From NCBI GenBank assembly GCA_010692425.1, contig JAAHHJ010000039.1:1-53980 (forward strand): DNA of 53,980 nucleotides. Direction: 5' to 3'. The position numbers and the translations under genes are program-made. The notes below the pieces were generated by a model that worked only from the letters and a program-made list of their open reading frames with translations, was not told the origin of the DNA and ran no database searches. Below, piece after piece: positions 18,054 to 27,260 of the stretch (the first letter of the stretch is position 1; each line of letters starts with the position of its first letter). The stretch is from Symploca sp. SIO3C6 (GTDB lineage: Bacteria; Cyanobacteriota; Cyanobacteriia; Cyanobacteriales; Coleofasciculaceae).

Positions 18054-18365
18054 CTAGGAAAGAGTTGCCAGAATATCCTTTTCTGAAAGCAAAACGTATT
18101 CTTCCTCACCTAGTTTAATGTCAGTACCAGCATACTTAGAGTAGAGAACCTTATCCCCAACTTTGACTTCTATAGCTTGACGCGAACCATTATCATTGAG
18201 CTTACCAGACCCAACAGCCGCAATCTCGCCAACCTGGGGCTTTTCTTTAGCCGTGTCTGGTAACAAAATCCCGCCTGTAGTTTTCTCCTCAGACTTACTC
18301 ACCTTAACAAAAACACGATCACCGAGGGGTTTAACAGTAGAAACGTTCAGAGATATACTTGCCAT
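18054..18365 (-). CDS. groS: Co-chaperonin GroES
   Basis: 10-kDa co-chaperonin of 103 residues that caps the GroEL folding chamber. It shows the mobile-loop region [30 protein letters not shown] and the conserved [15 protein letters not shown]. The start has a strong GGAGG site. The ATG is 84 bases below the obg stop on the same strand, and no CIRCE inverted repeat is visible in that gap. Unusually, groEL does not follow: downstream lie a heptamer array and the MITE-bracketed cassette, and no groEL occurs elsewhere in the window. Confidence 0.97.
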   Translation of the reverse strand: MASISLNVSTVKPLGDRVFVKVSKSEEKTTGGILLPDTAKEKPQVGEIAAVGSGKLNDNGSRQAIEVKVGDKVLYSKYAGTDIKLGEEEYVLLSEKDILATLS

Positions 18366-18449
18366 GGTTAATCCTCCTGATTCAACACATTCTGTTGTAC
18401 CTTACTTAGGGCTACTTTTAGAACTGTGAATTCCTGATTGCTAATTTAA

Positions 18450-19505
18450 CTAAAGAAATTGGGCAGAGGCAACTGTGTTATCTATGTGATCTATTGTCTC
18501 TAATTCCTGAGAGGCTAAATGATCAAGGGAGTTCCAAATGGATTGCAGTAGAGAGTCTAATCCCGTTTTAGCAACCGCCGAAATTTTAAAAACTGGTATC
18601 TTACTTAAAAGATTGAGCTCATTCGCCACCGTCTCTACAACTTCTGAATCAACAGCATCAATCTTATTCAGAGCCAGGATTTGAGGACGTTGTGCCAAAC
18701 CGCGCCCATAGGCTTGTAATTCCTGTTGAATAGTGTGATAATTAGCCACCGGGTCAGCATCAGTTACATCAATCAGATGCAATAGTAAACGAGTGCGCTC
18801 GATATGGCGTAGAAAGTCGTGACCTAAACCCGTACCTAAATGAGCCCCAGCAATTAGCCCAGGAATATCAGCAAACACCGTACCATCGCCAGTGGGCTTA
18901 CGCACTACACCCAAATTGGGAATGAGAGTGGTAAAGGGATAATTCGCTACCTTTGGTTTAGCTGCCGAAACTGCCGAAATTAGGGTAGACTTGCCAGCAT
19001 TAGGCAAACCAATGATCCCCACTTGGGCCAACAACTTCAACTCCAAACGTAAATTAAAATGCTCTCCTGGTAATCCAGGTAAGGCATACTCTGGTGCCCG
19101 ATTGCGATTACTCAGGAAATGCTTATTGCCCAACCCTCCCTTACCACCTTTGGCAATACAAAAAGATTGCCCTGATTCTACTAAATCCTGTAATATTTCA
19201 CTAGTATCGGCATCATAGATAACCGTACCACAGGGAACCTCAATACAGATATCTTTGCCATTTGCTCCCGTCCGATTATTGGGCCCTCCTCTACTGCCAT
19301 TTTCAGCTTGGAAGCGGTGATTATACTTAAAATCAAGCAAAGTTTGCAGGTGTTCTACAGCTTTAAACACGACATTGCCGCCACGCCCTCCATTGCCGCC
19401 AGCAGGGCCACCAGCAGGTACATACTTTTCTCGCCGGAAAGCGACGATCCCGTCACCACCCTTACCACCTTCAACTTCAATTTCCGCTTGATCAATAAAT
19501 TGCAT
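18450..19505 (-). CDS. obg: GTPase Obg/CgtA
   Basis: Ribosome-associated essential GTPase of 351 residues. Residues 1-158 are the glycine-rich Obg fold ([34 protein letters not shown]). The G domain follows, with [12 protein letters not shown] (P loop), [11 protein letters not shown] (G3) and LNKIDAVD (G4). The C-terminal OCT extension is absent and replaced by a short acidic tail, as in many cyanobacteria. It lies directly upstream of groS and may be co-transcribed with it. Confidence 0.97.
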   Translation of the reverse strand: MQFIDQAEIEVEGGKGGDGIVAFRREKYVPAGGPAGGNGGRGGNVVFKAVEHLQTLLDFKYNHRFQAENGSRGGPNNRTGANGKDICIEVPCGTVIYDADTSEILQDLVESGQSFCIAKGGKGGLGNKHFLSNRNRAPEYALPGLPGEHFNLRLELKLLAQVGIIGLPNAGKSTLISAVSAAKPKVANYPFTTLIPNLGVVRKPTGDGTVFADIPGLIAGAHLGTGLGHDFLRHIERTRLLLHLIDVTDADPVANYHTIQQELQAYGRGLAQRPQILALNKIDAVDSEVVETVANELNLLSKIPVFKISAVAKTGLDSLLQSIWNSLDHLASQELETIDHIDNTVASAQFL

Positions 19506-19598
19506 ATTTATTACTTAATACTTGTTTGCCCTCAGGCGCTTGTGGCTTGCTATTACGCAACAACAAACCACAAATCACTACTCAGCAATAACAAGGGT

Positions 19599-20303
19599 CT
19601 ACTTAAAATATTGGGAGACGTCTTCACCTAAGTCATCCGCTAAATAAGATAGAGACCGGAAGCGTAAACCAACTAACTGTTCATAGAGGGGATTAATCTT
19701 GCACATTGCTGGAATGTGAACGATTTTACGACCAAATAGCACAACGTCGCGCTCAAAAGGGCATTCAGCAGGGATCATTTTGCAGATGAATCGAGCCACC
19801 CTAGGGTCATGAATCTCCATACCATCTAACCAGTGCCTGACTGGGTTAAGGATGTCTGAAGGCGGTTGCGGAGGTTGTAATCCTGGAGCTAGCCCACCAA
19901 TCTGTTGAGCTTCTTCTTCAATTACCTGATCTTGGCAAAGTGCATGGCGTAGTGTTTCTAGCGCTTCTACCTTGAGTCCCAGCGCTTGGCAGAATTGGTG
20001 CAGAACGTCTGCTTCCGTGGTAGAGTAAATGCCATCTGCTAAAGCAACCATTACAGCAGTTCTCAAGAAGTTTTCCGCAGTTTTAGCATCTTTACCCAAA
20101 GCTGCTGCCAATTCTTCGGCAGAGATTGGTTGATCTAGAGACTGCAAATCTTTAGCAGGAGAAAGTTCCTCTTGGGTTAACTGTGTAAGTATCTCTTGTT
20201 CTTCAGGGTCAAAATGACCATCGGCCCAGGCAACGGTAAATAAACCGCGTAGCCAAGCTGAAATTTGTGTTTCTGTGTAAGTAGGAGGAATTACCTTAGT
20301 CAT
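19599..20303 (-). CDS. TerB-like and Mo-dependent nitrogenase C-terminal domain protein
   Basis: Protein of 234 residues (start MTKVIPPTYTETQ at 20303; an ATG at 20318 is also possible). Residues 10-125 contain two TerB-like helical halves (FTVAWADGHFDPEEQEIL and VMVALADGIYSTTEADVL), with a D-G-x-x-x-x-E pattern typical of that family. The C-terminal 85 residues (DPRVARFICKMIPAECPFERDV.. IPAMCKINPLYEQLVGLRFRSLSYL) match the domain named for the C-terminus of Mo-dependent nitrogenase-associated proteins in cyanobacteria. Its biochemical role is unknown, and presence of the domain does not prove nitrogen fixation. No nif genes are nearby. Confidence 0.85.
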   Translation of the reverse strand: MTKVIPPTYTETQISAWLRGLFTVAWADGHFDPEEQEILTQLTQEELSPAKDLQSLDQPISAEELAAALGKDAKTAENFLRTAVMVALADGIYSTTEADVLHQFCQALGLKVEALETLRHALCQDQVIEEEAQQIGGLAPGLQPPQPPSDILNPVRHWLDGMEIHDPRVARFICKMIPAECPFERDVVLFGRKIVHIPAMCKINPLYEQLVGLRFRSLSYLADDLGEDVSQYFK

Positions 20304-20513
20304 AACTACATAAATCAAATCTACAGACGCTATGGTATGAGTTAATCCTGGCTAAGTCTCCGCTAGCTGTAAACTAGGAGACTAAATAACTCTTAAGCGT
20401 CTATTATTTTGTGACCAGAGCCAAGTTTAATCTGTTCCTAACTCCAATTGTAACTAGTGCAGCATGGTGTAAATACACTGATAAGTTTAACTTTACTCCC
20501 TCCCCCTGCACCC

Positions 20514-21212
20514 CTACTGCCCCTGCTTACCACACTGACTTGGCGACAGGGCGATCGCTGCAACCCCATATACTTGTATTCCTTGCCTGACTAAGGTTTT
20601 AGCAGCTGAGCGTACTGTAGCACCAGTAGTATAAATATCATCAATTAACAACACAGGAGAAGCTGGTGAATATTTGGAAAAGTTTTTACTTATTACAAAG
20701 GCATCGGCAAGATTTTGCTCTCGCTGTGCCCGAGATAGACTAAATTGAGCTTGGGTAGCGTGGACTCTCTCTAAAGCCAATGGTTGCTGTTTATAACCGG
20801 TAAACTGGCAAAAACTTTGGGCAATTAATTGGGCTTGATTGTAACCTCTTAGCCTTAGCTTGGTTGGATGTACAGGAATTGGCATCACTATTAGTTTCTT
20901 GAGGCTTTTGGCAGCAGCAGATTGCAGCCAAGCTTCACCTAAGTAATAACCCAATGGTTGTGCCAACTGAGGCTGGTTTTCGTATTTTAAGGCAGTGATT
21001 GCTCGTTTCAATAGACCACCGTAACTACCCCAAGCGAACACCGGTAGTTCTCCTGACCATAATTTATCAGGTTTGTCAAGTTGACAATACTGCAACTGCC
21101 GTTGGCAATAGGGACAAAATTCCAGTTGGGCAGGGCGATCGCACAGGGTACACTTAGACTTAAGAAAAAGTGATAGTAGACTTTGGGCAAAGTTTCCGAT
21201 TCCCGTTGCCAT
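20514..21212 (-). CDS. comF: ComF family phosphoribosyltransferase-like protein
   Basis: Protein of 232 residues. The N-terminal four-cysteine zinc site CTLCDRPAQLEFCPYC (about 21-36) is followed by a phosphoribosyltransferase domain with the PRPP-binding loop VLLIDDIYTTGATVRSA near residue 195. ComF proteins act in DNA uptake by naturally competent bacteria and are present across cyanobacteria. It stands alone with about 200 bases on each side; the start MATGIGNFAQ at 21212 is the only suitable one. Confidence 0.93.
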   Translation of the reverse strand: MATGIGNFAQSLLSLFLKSKCTLCDRPAQLEFCPYCQRQLQYCQLDKPDKLWSGELPVFAWGSYGGLLKRAITALKYENQPQLAQPLGYYLGEAWLQSAAAKSLKKLIVMPIPVHPTKLRLRGYNQAQLIAQSFCQFTGYKQQPLALERVHATQAQFSLSRAQREQNLADAFVISKNFSKYSPASPVLLIDDIYTTGATVRSAAKTLVRQGIQVYGVAAIALSPSQCGKQGQ

Positions 21213-21329
21213 AGTTTTTGGCGTTGGAAGTAAATTAGACTATTCCTTGATAGCAAATTTCTAAGGCTTTTGCCCAAGCAGGGGCGCACTGATTCGCTCC
21301 CCTATATTCAGCATCGGAGGAATGTAACA

Positions 21330-21650
21330 CTAGTTATTGTTGCTACGTTCTTCTATTTCTAGTGTCCGACAAGGAATTTCTTCCTCATTGAATTGTTGGT
21401 TTAATTCACTGTCAGGATCAGGACACACCTCAAGCGTAGATTCCGATGGGGATTGTTGAAGAAGTTCTTCTGGATCAGAGAGAAGCTTTGCTGGGTCAGA
21501 TTCTTCTGTCTGGAGAATCCTAACTTCTCTTTCCAATTCGTCCCATCCCTGCTCAAAAAAGTCTTGAGAACTATTTCGGCTTTGAGCAGCTACTGGCACA
21601 CCTAAGCATAGGGTGAGTAGTACAGTGAGTGCAGCTACTGGATATTTCAT
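21330..21650 (-). CDS. Small secreted hypothetical protein
   Basis: Protein of 106 residues with a clear Sec signal peptide (MKYPVAALTVLLTLCLGVPVAAQ), cleaved probably after AAQ or VAA. The mature part is acidic, rich in Glu, Ser and Gln, with two cysteines (VCPDPDSE and IPCRTLEIEE) that could form a disulfide. It is probably periplasmic. No family is recognised. Confidence 0.7.
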   Translation of the reverse strand: MKYPVAALTVLLTLCLGVPVAAQSRNSSQDFFEQGWDELEREVRILQTEESDPAKLLSDPEELLQQSPSESTLEVCPDPDSELNQQFNEEEIPCRTLEIEERSNNN

Positions 21651-21788
21651 TGCTTTAACCCACTACCATATATTTTAATTCTAACATTGCTTATTGCTCA
21701 TTGTTCATCGCCACCTTGGACAAACTTGCCTTAACAATGAGAACAGCACATATATTGCAAAATAAGACATACTGGAAAATGCTTTTGA

Positions 21789-22919
<1,131 letters not shown>

Positions 22920-22978
22920 AACAAAATTATCACTTTTGGATCTACATTTTTCTTGCGATCGTTCGAGAAAAATCCTAA

Positions 22979-23087
22979 TGTAGCGCTACGCGCAAGGCTC
23001 CAGGGCAGAAGGCTCCAAGGCAGAAGGGGGGAATTTGACAAAGTTCTAGCGATTTAGCTTGTCCTAAGCTTAATACGTACTGCTATA
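22979..23087 (+). mobile_element. MITE copy C
   Basis: About 109 bp in the same orientation as copy A, with matching ends (TAGCGCTACGCGCAAGGC ... TACGTACTGCTATA). The interior differs: the GGCAGAA run is interrupted and partly replaced by a duplicated GGCTCCA. It lies between the tocopherol cyclase gene and tRNA-Arg and is followed by an octamer CCCCATCT array at 23092-23135. Confidence 0.85.
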
Positions 23088-23227
23088 TCTTCCCCCATCT
23101 CCCCATCCCCCCATCTCCCCATCTCCTTATCCCCCATCTTGCCTTTCCAGGAGACTAGGCTGTAAACTGGAGAATGTCAAAATACAACCTGGGGCTGTGG
23201 CTCAGCAGGATAGAGCAAGCGCCTCCT

Positions 23228-24083
23228 GAACAATCGGGCACCGCAAGGGAAACTTTGCGTGTGAATGTGGTCAAATTCAAGGAAGCCTAAGTCTGACAAT
23301 AGATAAGGTAATCTTGAGCCAAGCTCTACTTTTGGGCTTTATGAGCTAAAGCTCAGTGTAGGTAGAGAAGGTGCAGAGACTGGTTTAGGGAGCAAAAGAA
23401 AGATGGACTATAATGTTTCATCGAAAGTAGAGCAACGAGGTATTTTGGTTGGCATGCTTTTAGGTGCCGCCTCAAGAAGTAATACAAACTTCTTGATCAA
23501 GCACCCAGGCAAGCAAGAGGAGTACATTTTGTTTAAAAAAGGGCTTCTCGAACAAATAACCAGGAAGCCAGTAAGTATAGGGCGCTCTCCAACCAAAAAG
23601 GGCTATGACCTTCTGCGCATAGAACCTAAGTTAGTTCCCCTAACGCGGGTATTGGTTAAGAAACTATATAAAGCAGGAAGCAAAACAATCACAAGAAAGT
23701 TCCTCAACCTCTTAACCCCCCAAGGGATAGCAATCTGGTTCATGGATGATGGTTCCAAGTCCTTTAAGAAAAGAGACGGCAAAGTGCATGCTCTCAATCT
23801 CTGTCTCAATACTAATATTCCCAAGCCAGAAAATGAGATTGTAGTTGCTTATTTTCAGCAAGTGTGGGGATTTAAGTGGGGGCTTAGTAAAGGCAAAGAT
23901 TCTTACCGTCTGCGCATGGGGACTAAAGAAGGAAGGAAGTTTCTAGCCTTTATTAGTCCTTACATCCACGAAAGTATGCTCTACAAAGTGCAAACCTCCT
24001 TAAACATAATGGCCACCACCTAAAGTCCTTTGGGACTAGGGTGAAGGGATAGTCCAGAGAGTGGGGAAACTCGCACCAATCTG
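23228..24083 (+). other. Group I intron in the tRNA-Arg(CCT) anticodon loop
   Basis: 856-base intervening sequence. The last base of the 5' exon is T and the last intron base is G, as required for group I splicing. The 5' part has a GCAAGGGAAACTTTGC hairpin and an AAATTCAAGGAAGCCTAAG segment typical of the P4-P5 core. The 3' part has GGGATAGTCCAGAGAG, like the conserved P7-side motif. The ORF-bearing insertion lies between these two core parts. It is probably subgroup IC3, as usual for bacterial tRNA introns; secondary structure was not computed. Confidence 0.85.
23403..24023 (+). CDS. LAGLIDADG-type homing endonuclease encoded in the tRNA intron
   Basis: Basic protein of 206 residues. Two LAGLIDADG-like helices are visible: GILVGMLLGAAS (about 13-24) and QGIAIWFMDDGS (about 108-119). 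In the first, the position that usually carries the acidic catalytic residue is Ala; the second keeps Asp-Asp. Such enzymes cut an intronless allele and so drive intron homing, here into the anticodon region of tRNA-Arg. The frame is complete, so the protein is probably made; cleavage activity is uncertain because of the Ala. Confidence 0.87.
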   Translation: MDYNVSSKVEQRGILVGMLLGAASRSNTNFLIKHPGKQEEYILFKKGLLEQITRKPVSIGRSPTKKGYDLLRIEPKLVPLTRVLVKKLYKAGSKTITRKFLNLLTPQGIAIWFMDDGSKSFKKRDGKVHALNLCLNTNIPKPENEIVVAYFQQVWGFKWGLSKGKDSYRLRMGTKEGRKFLAFISPYIHESMLYKVQTSLNIMATT

Positions 24084-24120
24084 AAGCGCTAGGTCGCCGG
24101 TTCGAATCCGGCCAGTCCCG

Positions 24121-24326
24121 TTTGATAAAATTGTTCATTGTTCATGGCTCATAGTTCATTGGGTTAGTATTCGTCAGTTATGAAATACTTTCTCTTCGGA
24201 ACAATCAGCAATGAACAAAACTGGTTTTTCCTTCCTTTAGATTGATGATATGGAGAACAATTAAATGGTTAAATAACGCCATTGCAAAAGTGTAAGACAC
24301 CCATAATTTCAGCTAAACCTCTGTTC
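24121..24326. repeat. Dispersed repeat downstream of tRNA-Arg
   Basis: Bases 24140-24217 match 10833-10908 (CATTGGGTTAGTA and GAAATACTTTCTCTTC). The left end TTGTTCATTGTTCAT is the reverse complement of the (AACAATG)n heptamers, which also end the other copy, so the unit has heptamer-based inverted ends. Confidence 0.7.
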
Positions 24327-24953
24327 ATGCTTTTAAGGATTTCTGCCCACAAACGGCGATATTTATTTGCTAAACCTCGGCGTTCGAAGACTAGATTGCG
24401 ATTCTGGCTAATGTTAATCCTAGCTGTGTTCTTGATCTACGGCTACAAGCACATTGAAAACTATTTGTTGCAACCAGAAGCAATTTTTGTGTTGGGGGGA
24501 GATGAGAATCGAGAGCGGTTTGCTGCCAAATTAGCACAGCAGAAACCAGAGCTAGATATTTGGGTATCTTCAGGTAGCTCAGAATGGTACACTGAGAAGA
24601 TTTTTGCCAAAGCTGGGATTGATAGAAGTCGCTTACACCTAGACCGTCGCGCTCTAGACACGGTAACTAACTTTACTACCATGGTTGATGAGTTGCAAGC
24701 TCAAGAAATTGACAGTGTTTATTTAATTACTTCTGACTATCACATGCGCCGCGCTCGAATTGTTGGCGAAATTGTTTTTGGTAGCAGGGGAATCGCTCTT
24801 AAGCCAATGGCTGTTGCTTCAGGGCGAGAAACTGAACCAATTGAAAAAACAATTAGAGATGCTGCCAGAGCAATATTGTGGTTGACAACAGGTTACACTG
24901 GTGCAAACCTTGGTCAGGAATCAACTAGAAAGGTATTAGGCATCAAGTTTTAG
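24327..24953 (+). CDS. DUF218 (YdcF/SanA/ElyC-like) membrane-anchored protein
   Basis: Protein of 208 residues (start MLLRISAHKRRYLF at 24327; an ATG at 24282 would add 15 residues). A basic N-terminus precedes one membrane helix (RFWLMLILAVFLIYGY, about 29-44). The DUF218 domain follows, with AIFVLGGDENRERFAAKLA, ALDTVTNFTTM and SDYHMRRARIV. Homologues affect envelope or peptidoglycan precursor metabolism in enterobacteria; the reaction is not known. It stands alone between the tRNA and a long non-coding stretch. Confidence 0.82.
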   Translation: MLLRISAHKRRYLFAKPRRSKTRLRFWLMLILAVFLIYGYKHIENYLLQPEAIFVLGGDENRERFAAKLAQQKPELDIWVSSGSSEWYTEKIFAKAGIDRSRLHLDRRALDTVTNFTTMVDELQAQEIDSVYLITSDYHMRRARIVGEIVFGSRGIALKPMAVASGRETEPIEKTIRDAARAILWLTTGYTGANLGQESTRKVLGIKF

Positions 24954-25539
24954 TTTTGCTGAAAATCTAATCAGCTAGTGTGCATTTAAGTTGTAAGTTC
25001 TCTAGTTGAATTAGAATGTTTCACATCCTCTCCCCCTCCTATTGAAGATACAAGTTAAATGCGTGACAGCTTACTTCCTATTCTTGATAGCCCATCAGCA
25101 CCAAATCGCACTGTTATTCAGGGATATTTCCTGACAATATCGAACCCTAGTTTTAGTAATTTGAAGGTGTGATTGATATTTAAAGCTCGCACTCCTAACT
25201 TTAATTCCAGTCCAATAGTTGCAGTTTGGGATGTTGATGGTACTAACCAAGAACTAACCCCAATCTTTAACTTTATTCCATGTCTACTTTTGCAACAAAA
25301 AAAACTATATTTTTTCGATGTTATTTAGAGGATTTTGTAAAATTGGGTGATGAGTATCTCTAACTCGACAGCAATTAATAGTTCAGAGTAGAACACTTCA
25401 AAAATGGTATTCTCAGCTGATGTTAGCAGGGTTCAATGCCCCCAAGCCAGTCAACTTGGAAGCCCTTTATGTTAAATTAATATGTTAAGCTTCAAATAAA
25501 AATCACAATTTAGTAGCAGTTATACTGCTAGAGGCACCC
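24954..25539. other. Long intergenic stretch, possible decayed coding sequence
   Basis: 586 bases without an intact gene. A plus-strand segment at about 25185-25327 reads ARTPNFNSSPIVAVWDVDGT... before a stop and could be remnant coding sequence, but no family is recognised. The 3' end contains the GAGG ribosome site of the following TTG-start gene. Confidence 0.4.
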
Positions 25540-26505
25540 TTGTTTTTCAGTGTTGTTATTCCCACTTACAATCGCCTGCTGATTCTCCAAAAATGCCTGA
25601 GAGCCTTAGAAAACCAGCAACTTAGTGTTGATAGTGTTATCACCGGCTATGAAGTTGTGGTGGTAGATGACGGTTCCAGCGATGGTACCTGGGAGTGGTT
25701 AGAATTATATAGCCAAGAGTTTACCCTGCTGCGATCGCTTTCTCAAATTCACCAAGGACCAGCGGCAGCGCGGAATTTGGGAGTAAACGAGGCTAAGGGT
25801 GACACAATTATCTTTATTGATAGTGATTTAGTAGTAACTAAGAATTTTCTCCAGGCTCATGCTAATGCTTTGGTAAAGGGGCAGCAGCAGTTGAAAAGTA
25901 ACCGCTTATTTACCTACGGCTGGGTAATTAACACCTGTAACTTTGATCAACCCACTAGCGAGCCCTACAAGCTGACAGACTTCTCAGCTGCTTATTTTGC
26001 CACAGGGAATGTAGCAATCCCTCGCCAATGGCTAGAGATGGCTGGGCTCTTTGATACCAGATTCCAACTATATGGCTGGGAAGACTTAGAGCTTGGGGTA
26101 AGACTCAAACAACTAGGCTTAAAACTGTTCAAATGTCCCCAAGCAGTTGGCTATCATTGGCACCCCCCTTTTTCCCTAGAGCAAATTCCCCGCATGATTG
26201 ACAGGGAAATTCAACGAGGGCGCATGGGCGTTTTATTTTATCAAAAGCACCCTACTTGGGAAGTGCGGATGATGATTCAGATGAGTTGGTTGCACCGCCT
26301 GCTTTGGGGTTTGCTTTCGGTTGGTGGATGGCTTAATGAACGCACTATGGCTCCCTATTTACAATGGCTGATTAATCATGGTAAGCCACAACTAGCCCTG
26401 GAAATTTCCCGAATTTTCCTTAATTGGTACAACGTTGAGAGTGTATATAATGCCTATACTGAAGTGAATTCCAACAGCAGACAGCCACCAAGAGATACAA
26501 AGTAA
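25540..26505 (+). CDS. Family 2 glycosyltransferase
   Basis: Protein of 321 residues starting at TTG (25540), seven bases after GAGG; no in-frame ATG occurs before the conserved first strand. GT-A motifs are FFSVVIPTYNRLLILQKCL, VVVDDGSSDGTWEWL, a DxD-like FIDSDLV, and GWEDLELGVRLKQLG (acidic base region). C-terminal aromatic and basic helices (WEVRMMIQMSWLHRLLWGLL) may touch the membrane. It probably transfers sugar to an envelope or exopolysaccharide acceptor; the substrate cannot be read from sequence. Confidence 0.9.
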   Translation: MFFSVVIPTYNRLLILQKCLRALENQQLSVDSVITGYEVVVVDDGSSDGTWEWLELYSQEFTLLRSLSQIHQGPAAARNLGVNEAKGDTIIFIDSDLVVTKNFLQAHANALVKGQQQLKSNRLFTYGWVINTCNFDQPTSEPYKLTDFSAAYFATGNVAIPRQWLEMAGLFDTRFQLYGWEDLELGVRLKQLGLKLFKCPQAVGYHWHPPFSLEQIPRMIDREIQRGRMGVLFYQKHPTWEVRMMIQMSWLHRLLWGLLSVGGWLNERTMAPYLQWLINHGKPQLALEISRIFLNWYNVESVYNAYTEVNSNSRQPPRDTK

Positions 26506-26525
26506 AAGGGATGAAAATTTTCTGG

Positions 26526-26620
26526 ATTATCCGGATGATAATCGCTTCATTAAGAAAAGAGAAGTGGTAGATGCACCCTGGTTAATTACCCCCAGCGATC
26601 GCTGTTTGGGGTTTTTTTTT
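26526..26620 (+). ncRNA. Candidate small RNA or terminator unit, copy 1
   Basis: This unit starts ATTATCCGGAT, continues with a purine-rich stretch ending in TGGT, then TGCACCCTGGTTAATTACCC, and ends in a GC-rich hairpin (CCCCC/GGGG, 26589-26611) plus nine T residues. A second copy with the same start, the same conserved block and a different but equally stable hairpin lies at 26788-26886. It could simply be the terminator of the glycosyltransferase gene, but the conserved upstream blocks suggest a transcribed RNA. Confidence 0.45.
26589..26620 (+). terminator. Rho-independent terminator after the GT2 gene
   Basis: Stem CCCC/GGGG around AGCGATCGCTG, which is itself self-complementary, followed by nine T residues, 84 bases after the glycosyltransferase stop. 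Confidence 0.8.
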
Positions 26621-26703
26621 GGGAATTTTACCCCTATTATAGCAATTCTCTTCCCTGTTTAGGTATTGCCGCAAGGATAGATAGTTTTAAGGTATGTCGC
26701 ACA

Positions 26704-26741
26704 GCCAAGAATCCCCGATTTTTCAGGGCAGGGAGTGTCAA
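26704..26741. repeat. IS200/IS605-like right-end relic
   Basis: CAAGAATCCCC, an imperfect hairpin (CCCCGA..GGGCAGGG) and GAGTGTCAA, the pattern of cyanobacterial IS605-type right ends. Related to 44721-44757 and 44281-44320. No transposase or tnpB is adjacent. Confidence 0.5.
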
Positions 26742-26787
26742 CCTTAGTTGGAGGTGGCATCATCCCTAAGTTAGGCTTTTTTGCCAA

Positions 26788-26886
26788 ATTATCCGGATAG
26801 AGATTGTACTCAAAAGAATAAAGAAATGGTGTCAATAAAATGCACCCTGATTAATTACCCCCGGCGCACTCCGCACGGGGGTTTTT
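26788..26886 (+). ncRNA. Candidate small RNA or terminator unit, copy 2
   Basis: ATTATCCGGAT, an A/G-rich stretch, TGCACCCTGATTAATTACCC and a hairpin CCCCCGG..CGGGGG followed by five T residues (terminator at 26858-26886). No protein gene lies between it and copy 1, so it cannot be just a gene terminator. It shares start and 3' block with 26526-26620. Confidence 0.5.
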
Positions 26887-27260
26887 CTTATGCTTGGAGT
26901 AATTAATTCGCTACTATTGATATTTAATTGCTTATATATTCAATAGATGTCTCTAATAATTAGACTATAACTTTTATGCTAACCTCACCAAATCGAGGTT
27001 TCTGGAGATGTCTAGATAAATAATCAACTACGAACCAAATCAATTCCAAATTAACTTATAGCAATTTCTTGGTATGCCTGCCATGTATCAATCCCCTTGT
27101 CTGGTGTGTCTGGGCGTCATCAACATCTGTAGCAAATATAAAGAAAATTGATATTATCCCCCTATAGGGGATGTTACGCTAAGCTAGAGCACGGGTACAT
27201 CTGAAAGCAATGCGAACAGAACCCAGCTGTATAAGTTCCATCTATCCGTAGGAAAGCAAA
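26887..27260. promoter_or_regulatory. Leader region of the ferrochelatase-like gene
   Basis: 374 bases without a gene. Contains a fragment of the 5230-5330 repeat family at 27096-27120 and a hairpin ATCCCC-CTATA-GGGGAT at about 27156-27172, some 90 bases before the GTG start. A promoter is expected here, but its elements are not clear. Confidence 0.4.

Larger units (their letters stand above)
23191..24120 (+). tRNA. tRNA-Arg(CCT) interrupted by a group I intron
   Basis: The 5' exon is 23191-23227 and the 3' exon 24084-24120, 74 bases together. Acceptor arm GGGGCTG pairs with CAGTCCC (one G-T pair). D stem is GCTC/GAGC, and anticodon stem AGCGC/GCGCT surrounds loop CTCCTAA, giving anticodon CCT. 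T arm is GCCGG-TTCGAAT-CCGGC. CCA is not encoded. The intron enters right after the anticodon, as in other tRNA-Arg(CCU) introns. Splicing must occur before the tRNA can work. Confidence 0.9.
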
